NCBI GenBank assembly: GCA_910587905.1
Contig: CAJUOF010000123.1
Coordinates: forward strand, 1-9,878
DNA: 9,878 bases
Origin: an uncultured Lachnospiraceae bacterium
GTDB taxonomy: Bacteria; Bacillota_A; Clostridia; Lachnospirales; Lachnospiraceae
Reading direction: 5' to 3'
In this document: in pieces, positions 1 to 5,832 of the stretch
Position numbering within the stretch: the first letter of the stretch is position 1
Layout: every line of letters begins with the position of its first letter
Notes under the pieces: model-generated
Databases searched by the model: none
What the model was told of the DNA's origin: nothing
Seen by the model: the letters and a program-made list of their open reading frames with translations, nothing else
Translations under genes and position numbers: made by a program

Positions 1-49
1 AAAATCTGATCCGCACAAACGGGGCGGAATTATAGAAGCGAAAAAAGAG

Positions 50-75
50 GGTCCGGAGCGATTTTCATCCGGACC
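50..75. other. Hairpin upstream of manA
   Basis: A 7-bp perfect inverted repeat (GGTCCGG at 50-56, CCGGACC at 69-75) encloses a 12-nt loop, 25 nt before the manA start. On the plus strand no T-run follows it, so it is not a normal terminator for rightward transcripts. Read on the minus strand it is followed by a C-T-rich stretch with six T's. It may be an intercistronic hairpin after a gene lying left of the window, or chance. The rest of positions 1-94 shows no gene and no convincing promoter. Confidence 0.35.
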
Positions 76-88
76 GGGACAGAAAGAC

Positions 89-93
89 AGGAG
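89..93 (+). promoter_or_regulatory. Ribosome binding site that decides the manA start
   Basis: AGGAG at 89-93 is only 1 nt from the ATG at 95 but 7 nt from the in-frame ATG at 101. Normal Shine-Dalgarno spacing therefore favours 101 as the translation start, which removes two residues (Met-Val) from the longest reading frame. Confidence 0.7.
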
Positions 94-100
94 TATGGTT

Positions 101-1057
101 ATGGCACTGTTAAAATTGGAACCGGCCTGCAAGGACTATCTCTGGGGCGGGCACCGGCTGGTGGAGGATTATCACAAGCAGTATCCGGGGGAGGTCCTGG
201 CGGAAACCTGGGAGCTCTCCTGCCATCCCGACGGCCCATCCCGCATCGGGAACGGGGCCTACCGGGGGAAAACCCTGAAGGAATACATTGAGGCCGAGGG
301 GAGACAGGTCCTGGGAAGCCACTGCGGGCGCTTTGCGGAATTTCCCATCCTGGTGAAATTCATTGACGCCAAGGAGAACCTTTCCATCCAGGTCCACCCG
401 GACAACGGCTATGCCCTGGAGCACGAGGGGCAGTACGGGAAGACGGAGATGTGGTACGTGATGGAGGCGGGGGAGCATGCCTTTCTCTATTACGGTTTTA
501 AGGAGGAGATCGGCAGGGAGGAGTTCGTGAGACGGATCCGGGAGGACACGCTTCTGGAGGTCCTCCATGCGGTGCCGGTGAGAAAGGGGGACATCCTCTT
601 TATCGAGCCGGGCACCATCCACGCCATCGGAAAGGATATCCTCATCGCCGAGATCCAGCAGAATTCCAATGTGACCTACCGGGTCTACGACTACGGGCGG
701 GTGGGGAAGGACGGAAAAAAGCGGGACTTACATATTGAGAAGGCCCTTGCGGTGACGAAGCGGGTGCCGGTGGTGCGGGGGAAAAACAGTTATCCCCATG
801 TGGCGGACTGTGATTATTTTACGGTGGACCACCTAAACTTGGACGGAAATGTGACGAATAAGATAGAGGGGAAGGTTTCCGGCGGCTCTTTTGCGGGGCT
901 TCTGTTTCTGGATGGGCGGGGAACCGTCTCCACCTGGGGCGAGGCGCTGGATTATGAGAAGGGGGACAGCTTTTTCCTCCCGGCGGGGACCGGGGCTTTC
1001 ACCATCGACGGAACCTGCGACGCCCTGCTGATCACCATAAGGGAACAGGAGAATTAG
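101..1057 (+). CDS. manA: Mannose-6-phosphate isomerase, class I
   Basis: This cytoplasmic zinc enzyme interconverts mannose-6-phosphate and fructose-6-phosphate, the entry of mannose into glycolysis and, in reverse, the first step to GDP-mannose. The 318-residue length matches the short Firmicute form (B. subtilis ManA is about 315). The cupin metal site is visible: IQVHPD (Gln97, His99), GKTEMWYV (Glu116) and FIEPGTIHAIG (His174), counted from the ATG at 101. The conserved SNVTYRVYDYGR segment, which carries the family's active-site arginine, follows, and the N-terminal KDYLWGG is also typical. The start at 101 is chosen on RBS spacing; the longer start at 95 is possible. The gene ends 2 bp before the alpha-galactosidase and the two are clearly co-transcribed, so a catabolic role is more likely than a purely biosynthetic one. 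The family call is firm; the physiological direction is inferred. Confidence 0.95.
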   Translation: MALLKLEPACKDYLWGGHRLVEDYHKQYPGEVLAETWELSCHPDGPSRIGNGAYRGKTLKEYIEAEGRQVLGSHCGRFAEFPILVKFIDAKENLSIQVHPDNGYALEHEGQYGKTEMWYVMEAGEHAFLYYGFKEEIGREEFVRRIREDTLLEVLHAVPVRKGDILFIEPGTIHAIGKDILIAEIQQNSNVTYRVYDYGRVGKDGKKRDLHIEKALAVTKRVPVVRGKNSYPHVADCDYFTVDHLNLDGNVTNKIEGKVSGGSFAGLLFLDGRGTVSTWGEALDYEKGDSFFLPAGTGAFTIDGTCDALLITIREQEN

Positions 1058-1059
1058 AT

Positions 1060-3252
1060 ATGGGAATTTATTTTGACGAGAAGCGGTCGGTATTCCGGCT
1101 GTCCACGGAGCACACGGCCTATTTCATCGGGATCACGGACGGGAAATATGTGGGCCACGCCTATTACGGCGGGCCCATGGAGGACTGCGGCTGCGGGTAT
1201 CTCATGCGGGCGGGGGAGAAGCCAAAGCCGCCCTCGGAAAATCCCTGGGAAAAGGCGTCCTTTGCGGACTCGTATCCTTTTGAGTATCCGGCCTGGGGCG
1301 TGGGCGACTACCGGGAGAGCTGCCTGTGCGTGCGGACGGAGGGGGGACACCGCTGTGCGGAGCTTTTTTACGAGAGCCACCGGATCGTTTCGGGGAAGCC
1401 GGGGCTCCCGGGCCTGCCTGCGACTTTTGAGCGGGAAGGGGGCGGGGAGGCGGAAACCCTGGAGATCGTGTGTAAGGACCCGGTGCTGGGCCTTAAGGCG
1501 GTCCTGCGCTACAGCATTTTTGGGGACAGCGACGCCCTGGCGAGGAGCGTCACCCTGACCAATGAGGGTGAAGAAAATCTGTATCTGGAGAAGGTCCTTT
1601 CGGCCTGCCTGGAGATGGACAACGAGGGCTACGAGCTTTTGACCCTGAACGGCTCCTGGGCGAGGGAGCGGCACATGGAATTTTCCAAGCTTCGCCACGG
1701 GTTTCAGGGGGTGGAATCCCTGCGGGGCGTGTCCAGCCACCAGGCACAGCCCTTCCTGGCCCTGACGACTCCGGATGTCGGACAGGACCGGGGAGAGGTC
1801 TACGCCTTTCATTTTGTCTATTCGGGGAATTTTTCCGCCAGGGCGGAGCTCACCCAGTTTGACACGGTGCGCATGACCATGGGCATCCATCCGGATGGCT
1901 TTGAGTGGACGCTGGCTCCGGGGGAGTCCTTCACGGCTCCCGAGGTGGTCTGTGTCTATTCGGACCGGGGGCTGGGGGCCATGACCAGGACGTTCCACGA
2001 CCTGTACCGGAATCATCTGATCCGCAGTCCTTATCTTCATCGGAAGCGCCCGGTGCTCATCAACAACTGGGAGGCCACGTATTTTGATTTTGACAAGGAA
2101 CGGCTCCTTGAGATCGCAAGGCGGGCGAAGGAAGACGGCGTGGAAATGCTGGTCATGGACGACGGCTGGTTCGGGAAACGGGACAATGAGCACTGCTCCC
2201 TGGGGGACTGGCAGGTGAATGAGAGGAAGCTCCCCGGCGGCCTTCGGGCCCTGTCGGAGGAGCTTAAGGCCATGGGGATGAAATTCGGCATCTGGCTGGA
2301 GCCGGAGATGGTTTCCCGTGATTCCGAGCTCTACAGAGAGCACCCGGACTGGGCGATCCGGATCCCGGGGCGGGAGCCGGCCATGAGCAGGGGGCAGTAT
2401 ATTTTGGACCTGTCCAGGCCGGAGGCAGCGGACTATGTCTATCAGGCGGTATCGGCAGTGCTTCGCAGTGCGGATATTTCCTATGTAAAGTGGGATATGA
2501 ACCGCCAGATGACGGATATCGGCAGTGCGTATCTGGGGAGGGAGCATCAGGGGGAGCTGTGTCACCGGTACGTGCTCGGTGTCTACCGTCTGCAGGAACG
2601 GCTTCTCCGTGAATTTCCGGACCTTCTTCTGGAAAACTGCACCAGCGGCGGCGGCCGCTTTGACCCGGGCATGCTCTATTACAGCCCCCAGATCTGGTGC
2701 TCCGACAATACGGATGCGGCGGAGCGCCTTCGGATCCAGGAGGGCACGGCCCTTCTCTATCCCTTGAGTGCCATCGGCGCCCATGTGAGCATCTGCCCCA
2801 ACCATGTCAACGGGCGGGTCACGCCTTTCGAGACGAGGGGATACGTGGCCCTCGGCGGGACCTTCGGGTATGAGCTGGACGTGGTGCGGCTTTCCGATGA
2901 AGAACGGCAGGCCATGCGTGACCAGATCGCACTTTACCACAAGTACCAGGAGCTTGTGCGGGAGGGCGATTATTACCGCATCGCCTCCGTGCGGGAAAAC
3001 CATGAGTTTGACTGTTATCTGGCGGCGGCGAAGGACGGCAGCGAGGCCCTCGTGACCTATGTGCAGGAGACGGCCCGCTCCAATTACCACAGCCGGAGGA
3101 TCCGGCTGGCCGGCCTTCTTCCGAAAGAGCGCTATGTGTGTACGGAGACGGGGGAGGAATTTAGCGGCGAGCTTTTGATGCGGGGCGGCCTGCTGGTCCC
3201 GCCCCTCCCCGGCGACCATGCGGCGAAGCTCTGGCATTTTGTGAAGAAGTGA
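1060..3252 (+). CDS. Alpha-galactosidase, glycoside hydrolase family 36
   Basis: This 730-residue retaining alpha-galactosidase hydrolyses terminal alpha-1,6-galactosyl residues from melibiose, raffinose-family sugars or galactomannan oligosaccharides. The length is standard for the large bacterial GH36 group: N-terminal beta-supersandwich (about residues 1-320), TIM barrel (about 330-640) and C-terminal beta domain. Barrel motifs are intact: NNWEA with Trp337, MDDGWFG at 366-372, KWDMNR with the predicted nucleophile Asp479, the CTSGGGRFD signature at 527-535, and WCSDNTDA with the predicted acid/base Asp549. These positions are one residue off those known for the Geobacillus AgaA enzyme (Asp478/Asp548). 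No signal peptide is present, so it acts in the cytoplasm on imported oligosaccharides. AGGAG at 1047-1051 lies 8 nt before the ATG, inside the end of manA, and the genes are 2 bp apart, so they form one operon. Symbols such as melA, rafA, agaA or galA are used for such genes; none is assigned. Confidence 0.96.
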   Translation: MGIYFDEKRSVFRLSTEHTAYFIGITDGKYVGHAYYGGPMEDCGCGYLMRAGEKPKPPSENPWEKASFADSYPFEYPAWGVGDYRESCLCVRTEGGHRCAELFYESHRIVSGKPGLPGLPATFEREGGGEAETLEIVCKDPVLGLKAVLRYSIFGDSDALARSVTLTNEGEENLYLEKVLSACLEMDNEGYELLTLNGSWARERHMEFSKLRHGFQGVESLRGVSSHQAQPFLALTTPDVGQDRGEVYAFHFVYSGNFSARAELTQFDTVRMTMGIHPDGFEWTLAPGESFTAPEVVCVYSDRGLGAMTRTFHDLYRNHLIRSPYLHRKRPVLINNWEATYFDFDKERLLEIARRAKEDGVEMLVMDDGWFGKRDNEHCSLGDWQVNERKLPGGLRALSEELKAMGMKFGIWLEPEMVSRDSELYREHPDWAIRIPGREPAMSRGQYILDLSRPEAADYVYQAVSAVLRSADISYVKWDMNRQMTDIGSAYLGREHQGELCHRYVLGVYRLQERLLREFPDLLLENCTSGGGRFDPGMLYYSPQIWCSDNTDAAERLRIQEGTALLYPLSAIGAHVSICPNHVNGRVTPFETRGYVALGGTFGYELDVVRLSDEERQAMRDQIALYHKYQELVREGDYYRIASVRENHEFDCYLAAAKDGSEALVTYVQETARSNYHSRRIRLAGLLPKERYVCTETGEEFSGELLMRGGLLVPPLPGDHAAKLWHFVKK

Positions 3253-3315
3253 GCGGATCGTGAAACCTTGACTTTTCAAAAGGGCTTCTGACTTACGTAG
3301 AAAAGGAAACATCGG

Positions 3316-3364
3316 ATCCCCCGAAGGCTTCTGCAGGCTCGCAGAAATATTTCGGGGGATTTTG
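3316..3364 (+). terminator. Intrinsic terminator after the alpha-galactosidase gene
   Basis: A perfect 10-bp inverted repeat (ATCCCCCGAA at 3316-3325, TTCGGGGGAT at 3351-3360) surrounds a second perfect 6-bp stem (TTCTGC at 3329-3334, GCAGAA at 3341-3346) with a 6-nt loop. A short T tract (TTT at 3361-3363, continuing the stem's final T) follows on the plus strand. It lies 63 nt after the alpha-galactosidase stop and ends the manA operon. It also lies 30 nt beyond the end of the convergent abiEii gene, where it could slow leftward transcription, but the minus-strand side lacks an immediate T-run. Confidence 0.85.
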
Positions 3365-3394
3365 TAGTTTAGAGGCAGAGAAAACGGAAAGGCG

Positions 3395-4456
3395 TCAAGG
3401 ACCTGGCGGATAATTTTGCCCGGCGGCTGATCTGACAGCAGCGATTTCAGCATTGATTTCACCCAGAGACATTTCAGACGTTCCGTTTCCTGCGGCGTTT
3501 TCCTGTAATTCATCCAAAGCTTTGACTGCCTGTATGACTACAGTCTCTGTCTCAAATGTTTGATTTTCTGAGATGATTTCCAATGCTTGGATCGCAGTTT
3601 CGTAAGAAATCGGCTCTCCCAGCAACCGCTCTGTTACATTTTGATAGTCTGCTCTGTAAGCTTCCTCTTTTATGATTTTTTTGATCAGTTTTGGAATATC
3701 TATTTCTCCCTGGGCAGAAGGGCAGACCGAGGATTTGTTTCTTACCTGTCTCACCTCTTGGACCAGGCGGCGGTATTTCTGATCTTGCGGCACCAATGGA
3801 AGCAGTTTATAAATATCATAAATGTGCCGAGAATGATTTTTCGTTTTCCCCTGCAAATAATAATCACAGATTGCAAATGTTTTATCGGCCAAAGTGCGAT
3901 CCAGGCCCTGTACCTTCATTTCGAAAGATTCAAGCCCATATCTCTTTAAAAATTCCGGTGCTTCGGTCTGCAGCATAGTTCCAATATAGTTATTTACCGC
4001 CAATGAGACAACCGGGAAGGAAACTGTGGTATAGGATGTTTCCAGCAGCACTGCGGGCTGCACGATGAGATTTGACCCGGGCAGGACCGAATCATATGCG
4101 ATTATATATCGGTTATAATCACGGCGGCTTTTGGTTTCCTCCAGATTGACGATCTGCATTCCCAGTGTATTTGCCGCTTTTACAATGGCCTCCTTAATTG
4201 TTTTCTTTCGTCCTTGAGATATTGACAGATCGACGGTCAGATCGATATCCTCCGAGAACCGTTTTATGATCTGGTGACATTTGGATAAAGAAGTGCCGCC
4301 CTTGAATACAAGGAAAGGAAGGGACTTGGACAGAGTTTTCAAAAACATTGTGACGTAATAATCTTTTTCTACTGCTTCTGCCGATATTCCGGTTTGATAA
4401 ATCGTCAGATTTATGGCGTCCAGAAACCGTTCTTTATCTTCATGAAGGAATTCCAA
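3395..4456 (-). CDS. AbiEii/AbiGii-type nucleotidyltransferase toxin
   Basis: This is the putative toxin of an AbiE-like type IV toxin-antitoxin pair: a DNA polymerase beta-fold nucleotidyltransferase. Relatives block growth or abort phage infection, and the related MenT toxins add nucleotides to tRNA 3' ends; the target here is unknown. From the TTG at 4456 it has 353 residues. Visible motifs are KGGTSLSK (52-59) followed by RFSEDIDL (66-73), with the catalytic-type Asp70/Asp72 pair; ADKTFAICD with Lys192 and Asp198; and SRHIYDIYKL with Arg210 and Asp214. The N-terminal LHEDKERF and VEKDYYVT segments are typical of the family. No ATG gives a family-like N terminus. TTG at 4456 has GGGG 7 nt upstream, while the longer TTG at 4474 has no ribosome binding site. 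The gene overlaps the antitoxin gene by 17 nt, suggesting coupled translation. The final ~30 residues (rich in Ala, Gly, Glu) extend past the recognisable core. No inactivating mutation is seen. Confidence 0.9.
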   Translation of the reverse strand: MEFLHEDKERFLDAINLTIYQTGISAEAVEKDYYVTMFLKTLSKSLPFLVFKGGTSLSKCHQIIKRFSEDIDLTVDLSISQGRKKTIKEAIVKAANTLGMQIVNLEETKSRRDYNRYIIAYDSVLPGSNLIVQPAVLLETSYTTVSFPVVSLAVNNYIGTMLQTEAPEFLKRYGLESFEMKVQGLDRTLADKTFAICDYYLQGKTKNHSRHIYDIYKLLPLVPQDQKYRRLVQEVRQVRNKSSVCPSAQGEIDIPKLIKKIIKEEAYRADYQNVTERLLGEPISYETAIQALEIISENQTFETETVVIQAVKALDELQENAAGNGTSEMSLGEINAEIAAVRSAAGQNYPPGP

Positions 4457-5066
4457 ATAACAGCCCCGTTTCAAATAAATTTCGATAAATCTTATCCGGA
4501 TAACGGCTCAAATACTGTTCCAGGTCAGAAAACAAAATGGCACTCTTTTTTAAATAGGCATACAGCCTTTTTTTTAATTCTTCTCCCCGGCTCTCCGCAT
4601 AGTCATCGATATCCTTCATCAGGTCCAAAAACTGCAGGATACGATAATTTTGACCATTCACCGGAGCTTTTGGTTTTCGCAGGATCACCCTGGTCTTTAC
4701 AAGTACGGTCTCTCTATAATCACTGGTGGCTTTGTTTGTGGCCACTTCATAAGCCATCGGAACCTGAGTCGTTATGCCTAGCTGATTGGCAAAGGAAAGT
4801 CCGGTGATATAACCGCATGGCTCTTCTTTGCATTGAAGATATTTTTTTTCTAAAACAGTATTCAAAGAGAGCTGTGTCCCGGATTTGAAGATGCTCTTTT
4901 TGGGTATAAAATAAATCCCCGTGTCATACCGTTTCAGCCGGCCGGCATCTGTTAATTTTTTGATCTGCTGGCGGATGTTGTTTTTTGACAGATCTTCATA
5001 TGTGAGATCTGAGATAAAAATGGGCTCATTTTCACCATATACTGTCACCAAATAATCGTATAACAC
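4440..5066 (-). CDS. AbiEi-type antitoxin, DUF6088 family
   Basis: This 208-residue protein is the likely partner of the AbiEii-type toxin encoded just downstream. In characterised AbiE systems the AbiEi protein is a winged-helix DNA-binding repressor that autoregulates the operon and neutralises the toxin without stable binding (type IV). Here residues about 1-60 look like a winged helix (acidic start, the SKNNIRQQIKKLTDAGRL helix pair, then the RYDTGIYFIPKK wing). The GYITGLSFANQLGITTQ and TNKATSDYRE segments are recognisable DUF6088-family blocks. The C-terminal ~60 residues (KRLYAYLKKSA...YPDKIYRNLFETGLL) are also family-typical. Start: GTG at 5066 with GGAGG at 5074-5078 spaced 7 nt away, a strong site. 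The coding region is visibly AT-richer than the flanking metabolic genes, consistent with horizontal acquisition. That it is an antitoxin here is inferred from family and gene order. Confidence 0.88.
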   Translation of the reverse strand: MLYDYLVTVYGENEPIFISDLTYEDLSKNNIRQQIKKLTDAGRLKRYDTGIYFIPKKSIFKSGTQLSLNTVLEKKYLQCKEEPCGYITGLSFANQLGITTQVPMAYEVATNKATSDYRETVLVKTRVILRKPKAPVNGQNYRILQFLDLMKDIDDYAESRGEELKKRLYAYLKKSAILFSDLEQYLSRYPDKIYRNLFETGLLFGIPS

Positions 5067-5084
5067 GGTCGGCCCTCCTTTGAA

Positions 5085-5101
5085 AATATTTCTGAAATAT
5101 T
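5085..5101. promoter_or_regulatory. Candidate AbiEi operator: 17-bp palindrome
   Basis: AATATTTC (5085-5092), one central base, then GAAATATT (5094-5101) form a perfect 8-bp inverted repeat. It lies between the -10 box (5115-5120) and the ribosome binding site of the antitoxin gene, so it falls in the first transcribed bases. That position suits a repressor that blocks promoter escape, and AbiEi-family proteins are known to bind inverted repeats at their own promoter. A looser, imperfect repeat (TTTTCTATC at about 5126, GATAGGAAAA at about 5152) brackets the -35 region and may be a second site. Function is inferred. Confidence 0.5.
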
Positions 5102-5114
5102 GTTCTTTATTTTT

Positions 5115-5142
5115 ATTATAACCATTTTTCTATCAGTTGCAA
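5115..5142 (-). promoter_or_regulatory. Sigma-A-type promoter of the abiE pair
   Basis: On the minus strand TTGCAA (5142-5137) is followed, after 16 nt, by a perfect TATAAT (5120-5115). Transcription would start near 5108, about 40 nt before the GTG start of the antitoxin gene. It lies between the terminator of the HPr-like gene and the antitoxin gene, so the module has its own promoter. Confidence 0.75.
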
Positions 5143-5164
5143 TAGGAAATAGATAGGAAAACGG

Positions 5165-5213
5165 AAAAACCTCCGAGAGATTCCGCAGATTTGCAGAGTT
5201 TCTCAGAGGTTTT
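5165..5213 (-). terminator. Terminator of the HPr-like gene
   Basis: A long, nearly perfect hairpin: AAAACCTC (5166-5173) pairs with GAGGTTTT (5206-5213), and pairing continues inward with two mismatches to a 6-nt loop at 5187-5192. On the minus strand the stem ends in a run of five T's (5169-5165) followed by a further T-rich stretch. It begins 43 nt after the stop of the HPr-like gene and separates that gene from the abiE promoter. The plus-strand side ends in TTTT too, so it may work in both directions. Confidence 0.8.
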
Positions 5214-5256
5214 GCGTTCCGATACAGAGTTCGTCAGGACGAACCTGTTTCCGGCT

Positions 5257-5490
5257 TTAAGGGACGATGAACGGCTCCAGGGCCGGAAGGACCGCTTCGG
5301 CTGCCTCGTCGGAGTAGATCCGGAGTTCGATGGGCTTGGAGAGGTCCAGGCTGAACACGCCCATCATGGATTTGGCGTCGATGACATAGCGGCCGCTGAC
5401 GAGATCGAAGTCGCAGTCATAGTGGCTGACTTCGTTGACCAGGGCCTTGACCCGGTCAATGGAGCTCAGGGAAATCGTTACTGTTTTCAT
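5257..5490 (-). CDS. HPr-like protein lacking the phosphocarrier histidine
   Basis: A 77-residue cytoplasmic protein of the HPr fold. The SHYDCDFDL segment (22-30) aligns with SKYDADVNL of B. subtilis HPr, and AKSMMGVFSLDLS (39-51) aligns with its LKSIMGVMSLGIA block, which carries the regulatory Ser46; the equivalent here is Ser41. The usual GIHARPA active-site loop is replaced by SSIDRVKA (9-16), and the only histidine, His23, maps to a different helix position. The protein therefore should not carry phosphate between PTS enzyme I and EIIA. By analogy with B. subtilis Crh, which lost His15 but kept Ser46, it could be a HPr-kinase target acting with CcpA; this is inference. The start is firm: ATG with AGGAGG (5498-5503) 7 nt upstream. 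It has its own promoter and terminator, so it is monocistronic. It would commonly be annotated simply as an HPr family phosphocarrier protein. Confidence 0.85.
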   Translation of the reverse strand: MKTVTISLSSIDRVKALVNEVSHYDCDFDLVSGRYVIDAKSMMGVFSLDLSKPIELRIYSDEAAEAVLPALEPFIVP

Positions 5491-5522
5491 GGAAAGTCCT
5501 CCTTTGGAATGGCGTTAAATCT

Positions 5523-5552
5523 ATCATAGCTTAAAATGCCGCCTCATGTCAA
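5523..5552 (-). promoter_or_regulatory. Promoter of the HPr-like gene
   Basis: On the minus strand a perfect TTGACA (5552-5547) is followed after 18 nt by TATGAT (5528-5523), a near-consensus sigma-A pair. The predicted start of transcription, near 5516, leaves a leader of about 26 nt containing the AGGAGG site. Confidence 0.75.
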
Positions 5553-5832
5553 TGGAATTTAAGTTAAAAATAGATTAAAATAAAAAAGAAATAAAGCGAT
5601 GATCAGAACGGCGAAGAGGATTTGATGTGCATTATGCATAAAATCGAAGAAATATTTTTGGATAAACCAACGAAAAAGAGAAATGACGCCAAAAAACAAC
5701 TTAAAACGTATTAATTAATTTTGATATTTAACATATATTAAAAACAACCAAAACAAAACGGCGGGAAGTGGATGCGAATTTACTTGCAAGACCTGCCATG
5801 TAGAGGAAAAAATAAAGGAGGAAAGGAAAGCT
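5553..5832. other. AT-rich intergenic region between divergent units
   Basis: This stretch separates the leftward HPr-like gene from the rightward transporter operon (total gene-free gap 5491-5832). It is strongly AT-rich with many A-runs on the plus strand and holds no credible gene. It must contain the promoter and leader of the transporter operon. It includes an 11-bp palindrome TGCATTATGCA (5628-5638) and an interrupted repeat TTTAA/TTAAA (5727-5742). No riboswitch architecture or clear catabolite-response element was recognised by eye. The 3' end carries AGGAGG at 5816-5821 and a second purine-rich AAAGGAAAG just before the ATG at 5833. Confidence 0.6.
5711..5739 (+). promoter_or_regulatory. 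Weak candidate promoter for the transporter operon
   Basis: TATATT (5734-5739) with TTAATT (5711-5716) 17 nt upstream gives correct sigma-A spacing, but the -35 box matches the TTGACA consensus at only half of its positions. The region is so AT-rich that chance matches are expected. An interrupted inverted repeat (5727-5742) overlaps the -10 box. It is offered as the best visible candidate only. Confidence 0.25.

Noticed and set aside
1054..3513. Very long minus-strand open frame (819 codons) opposite the alpha-galactosidase gene
   Set aside because: It is antisense to a gene with all GH36 motifs. Its translation is rich in Pro, Arg, His and Leu as expected from the complement of GC-rich codons, and it has no recognisable domain.
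3587..3978. Two overlapping plus-strand frames inside the toxin gene
   Set aside because: They are shadows of the nucleotidyltransferase reading frame, without start signals or recognisable domains.
5191..5529. Plus-strand open frame of 112 codons opposite the HPr-like gene
   Set aside because: The minus-strand gene has a promoter, AGGAGG site, family match and terminator; the plus-strand frame begins inside that terminator hairpin and has no ribosome binding site.
5628..5638. TGCATTATGCA palindrome as an operator
   Set aside because: Short, in a strongly AT-rich region and not positioned at a convincing promoter, so chance is likely. It is mentioned only within the intergenic entry.
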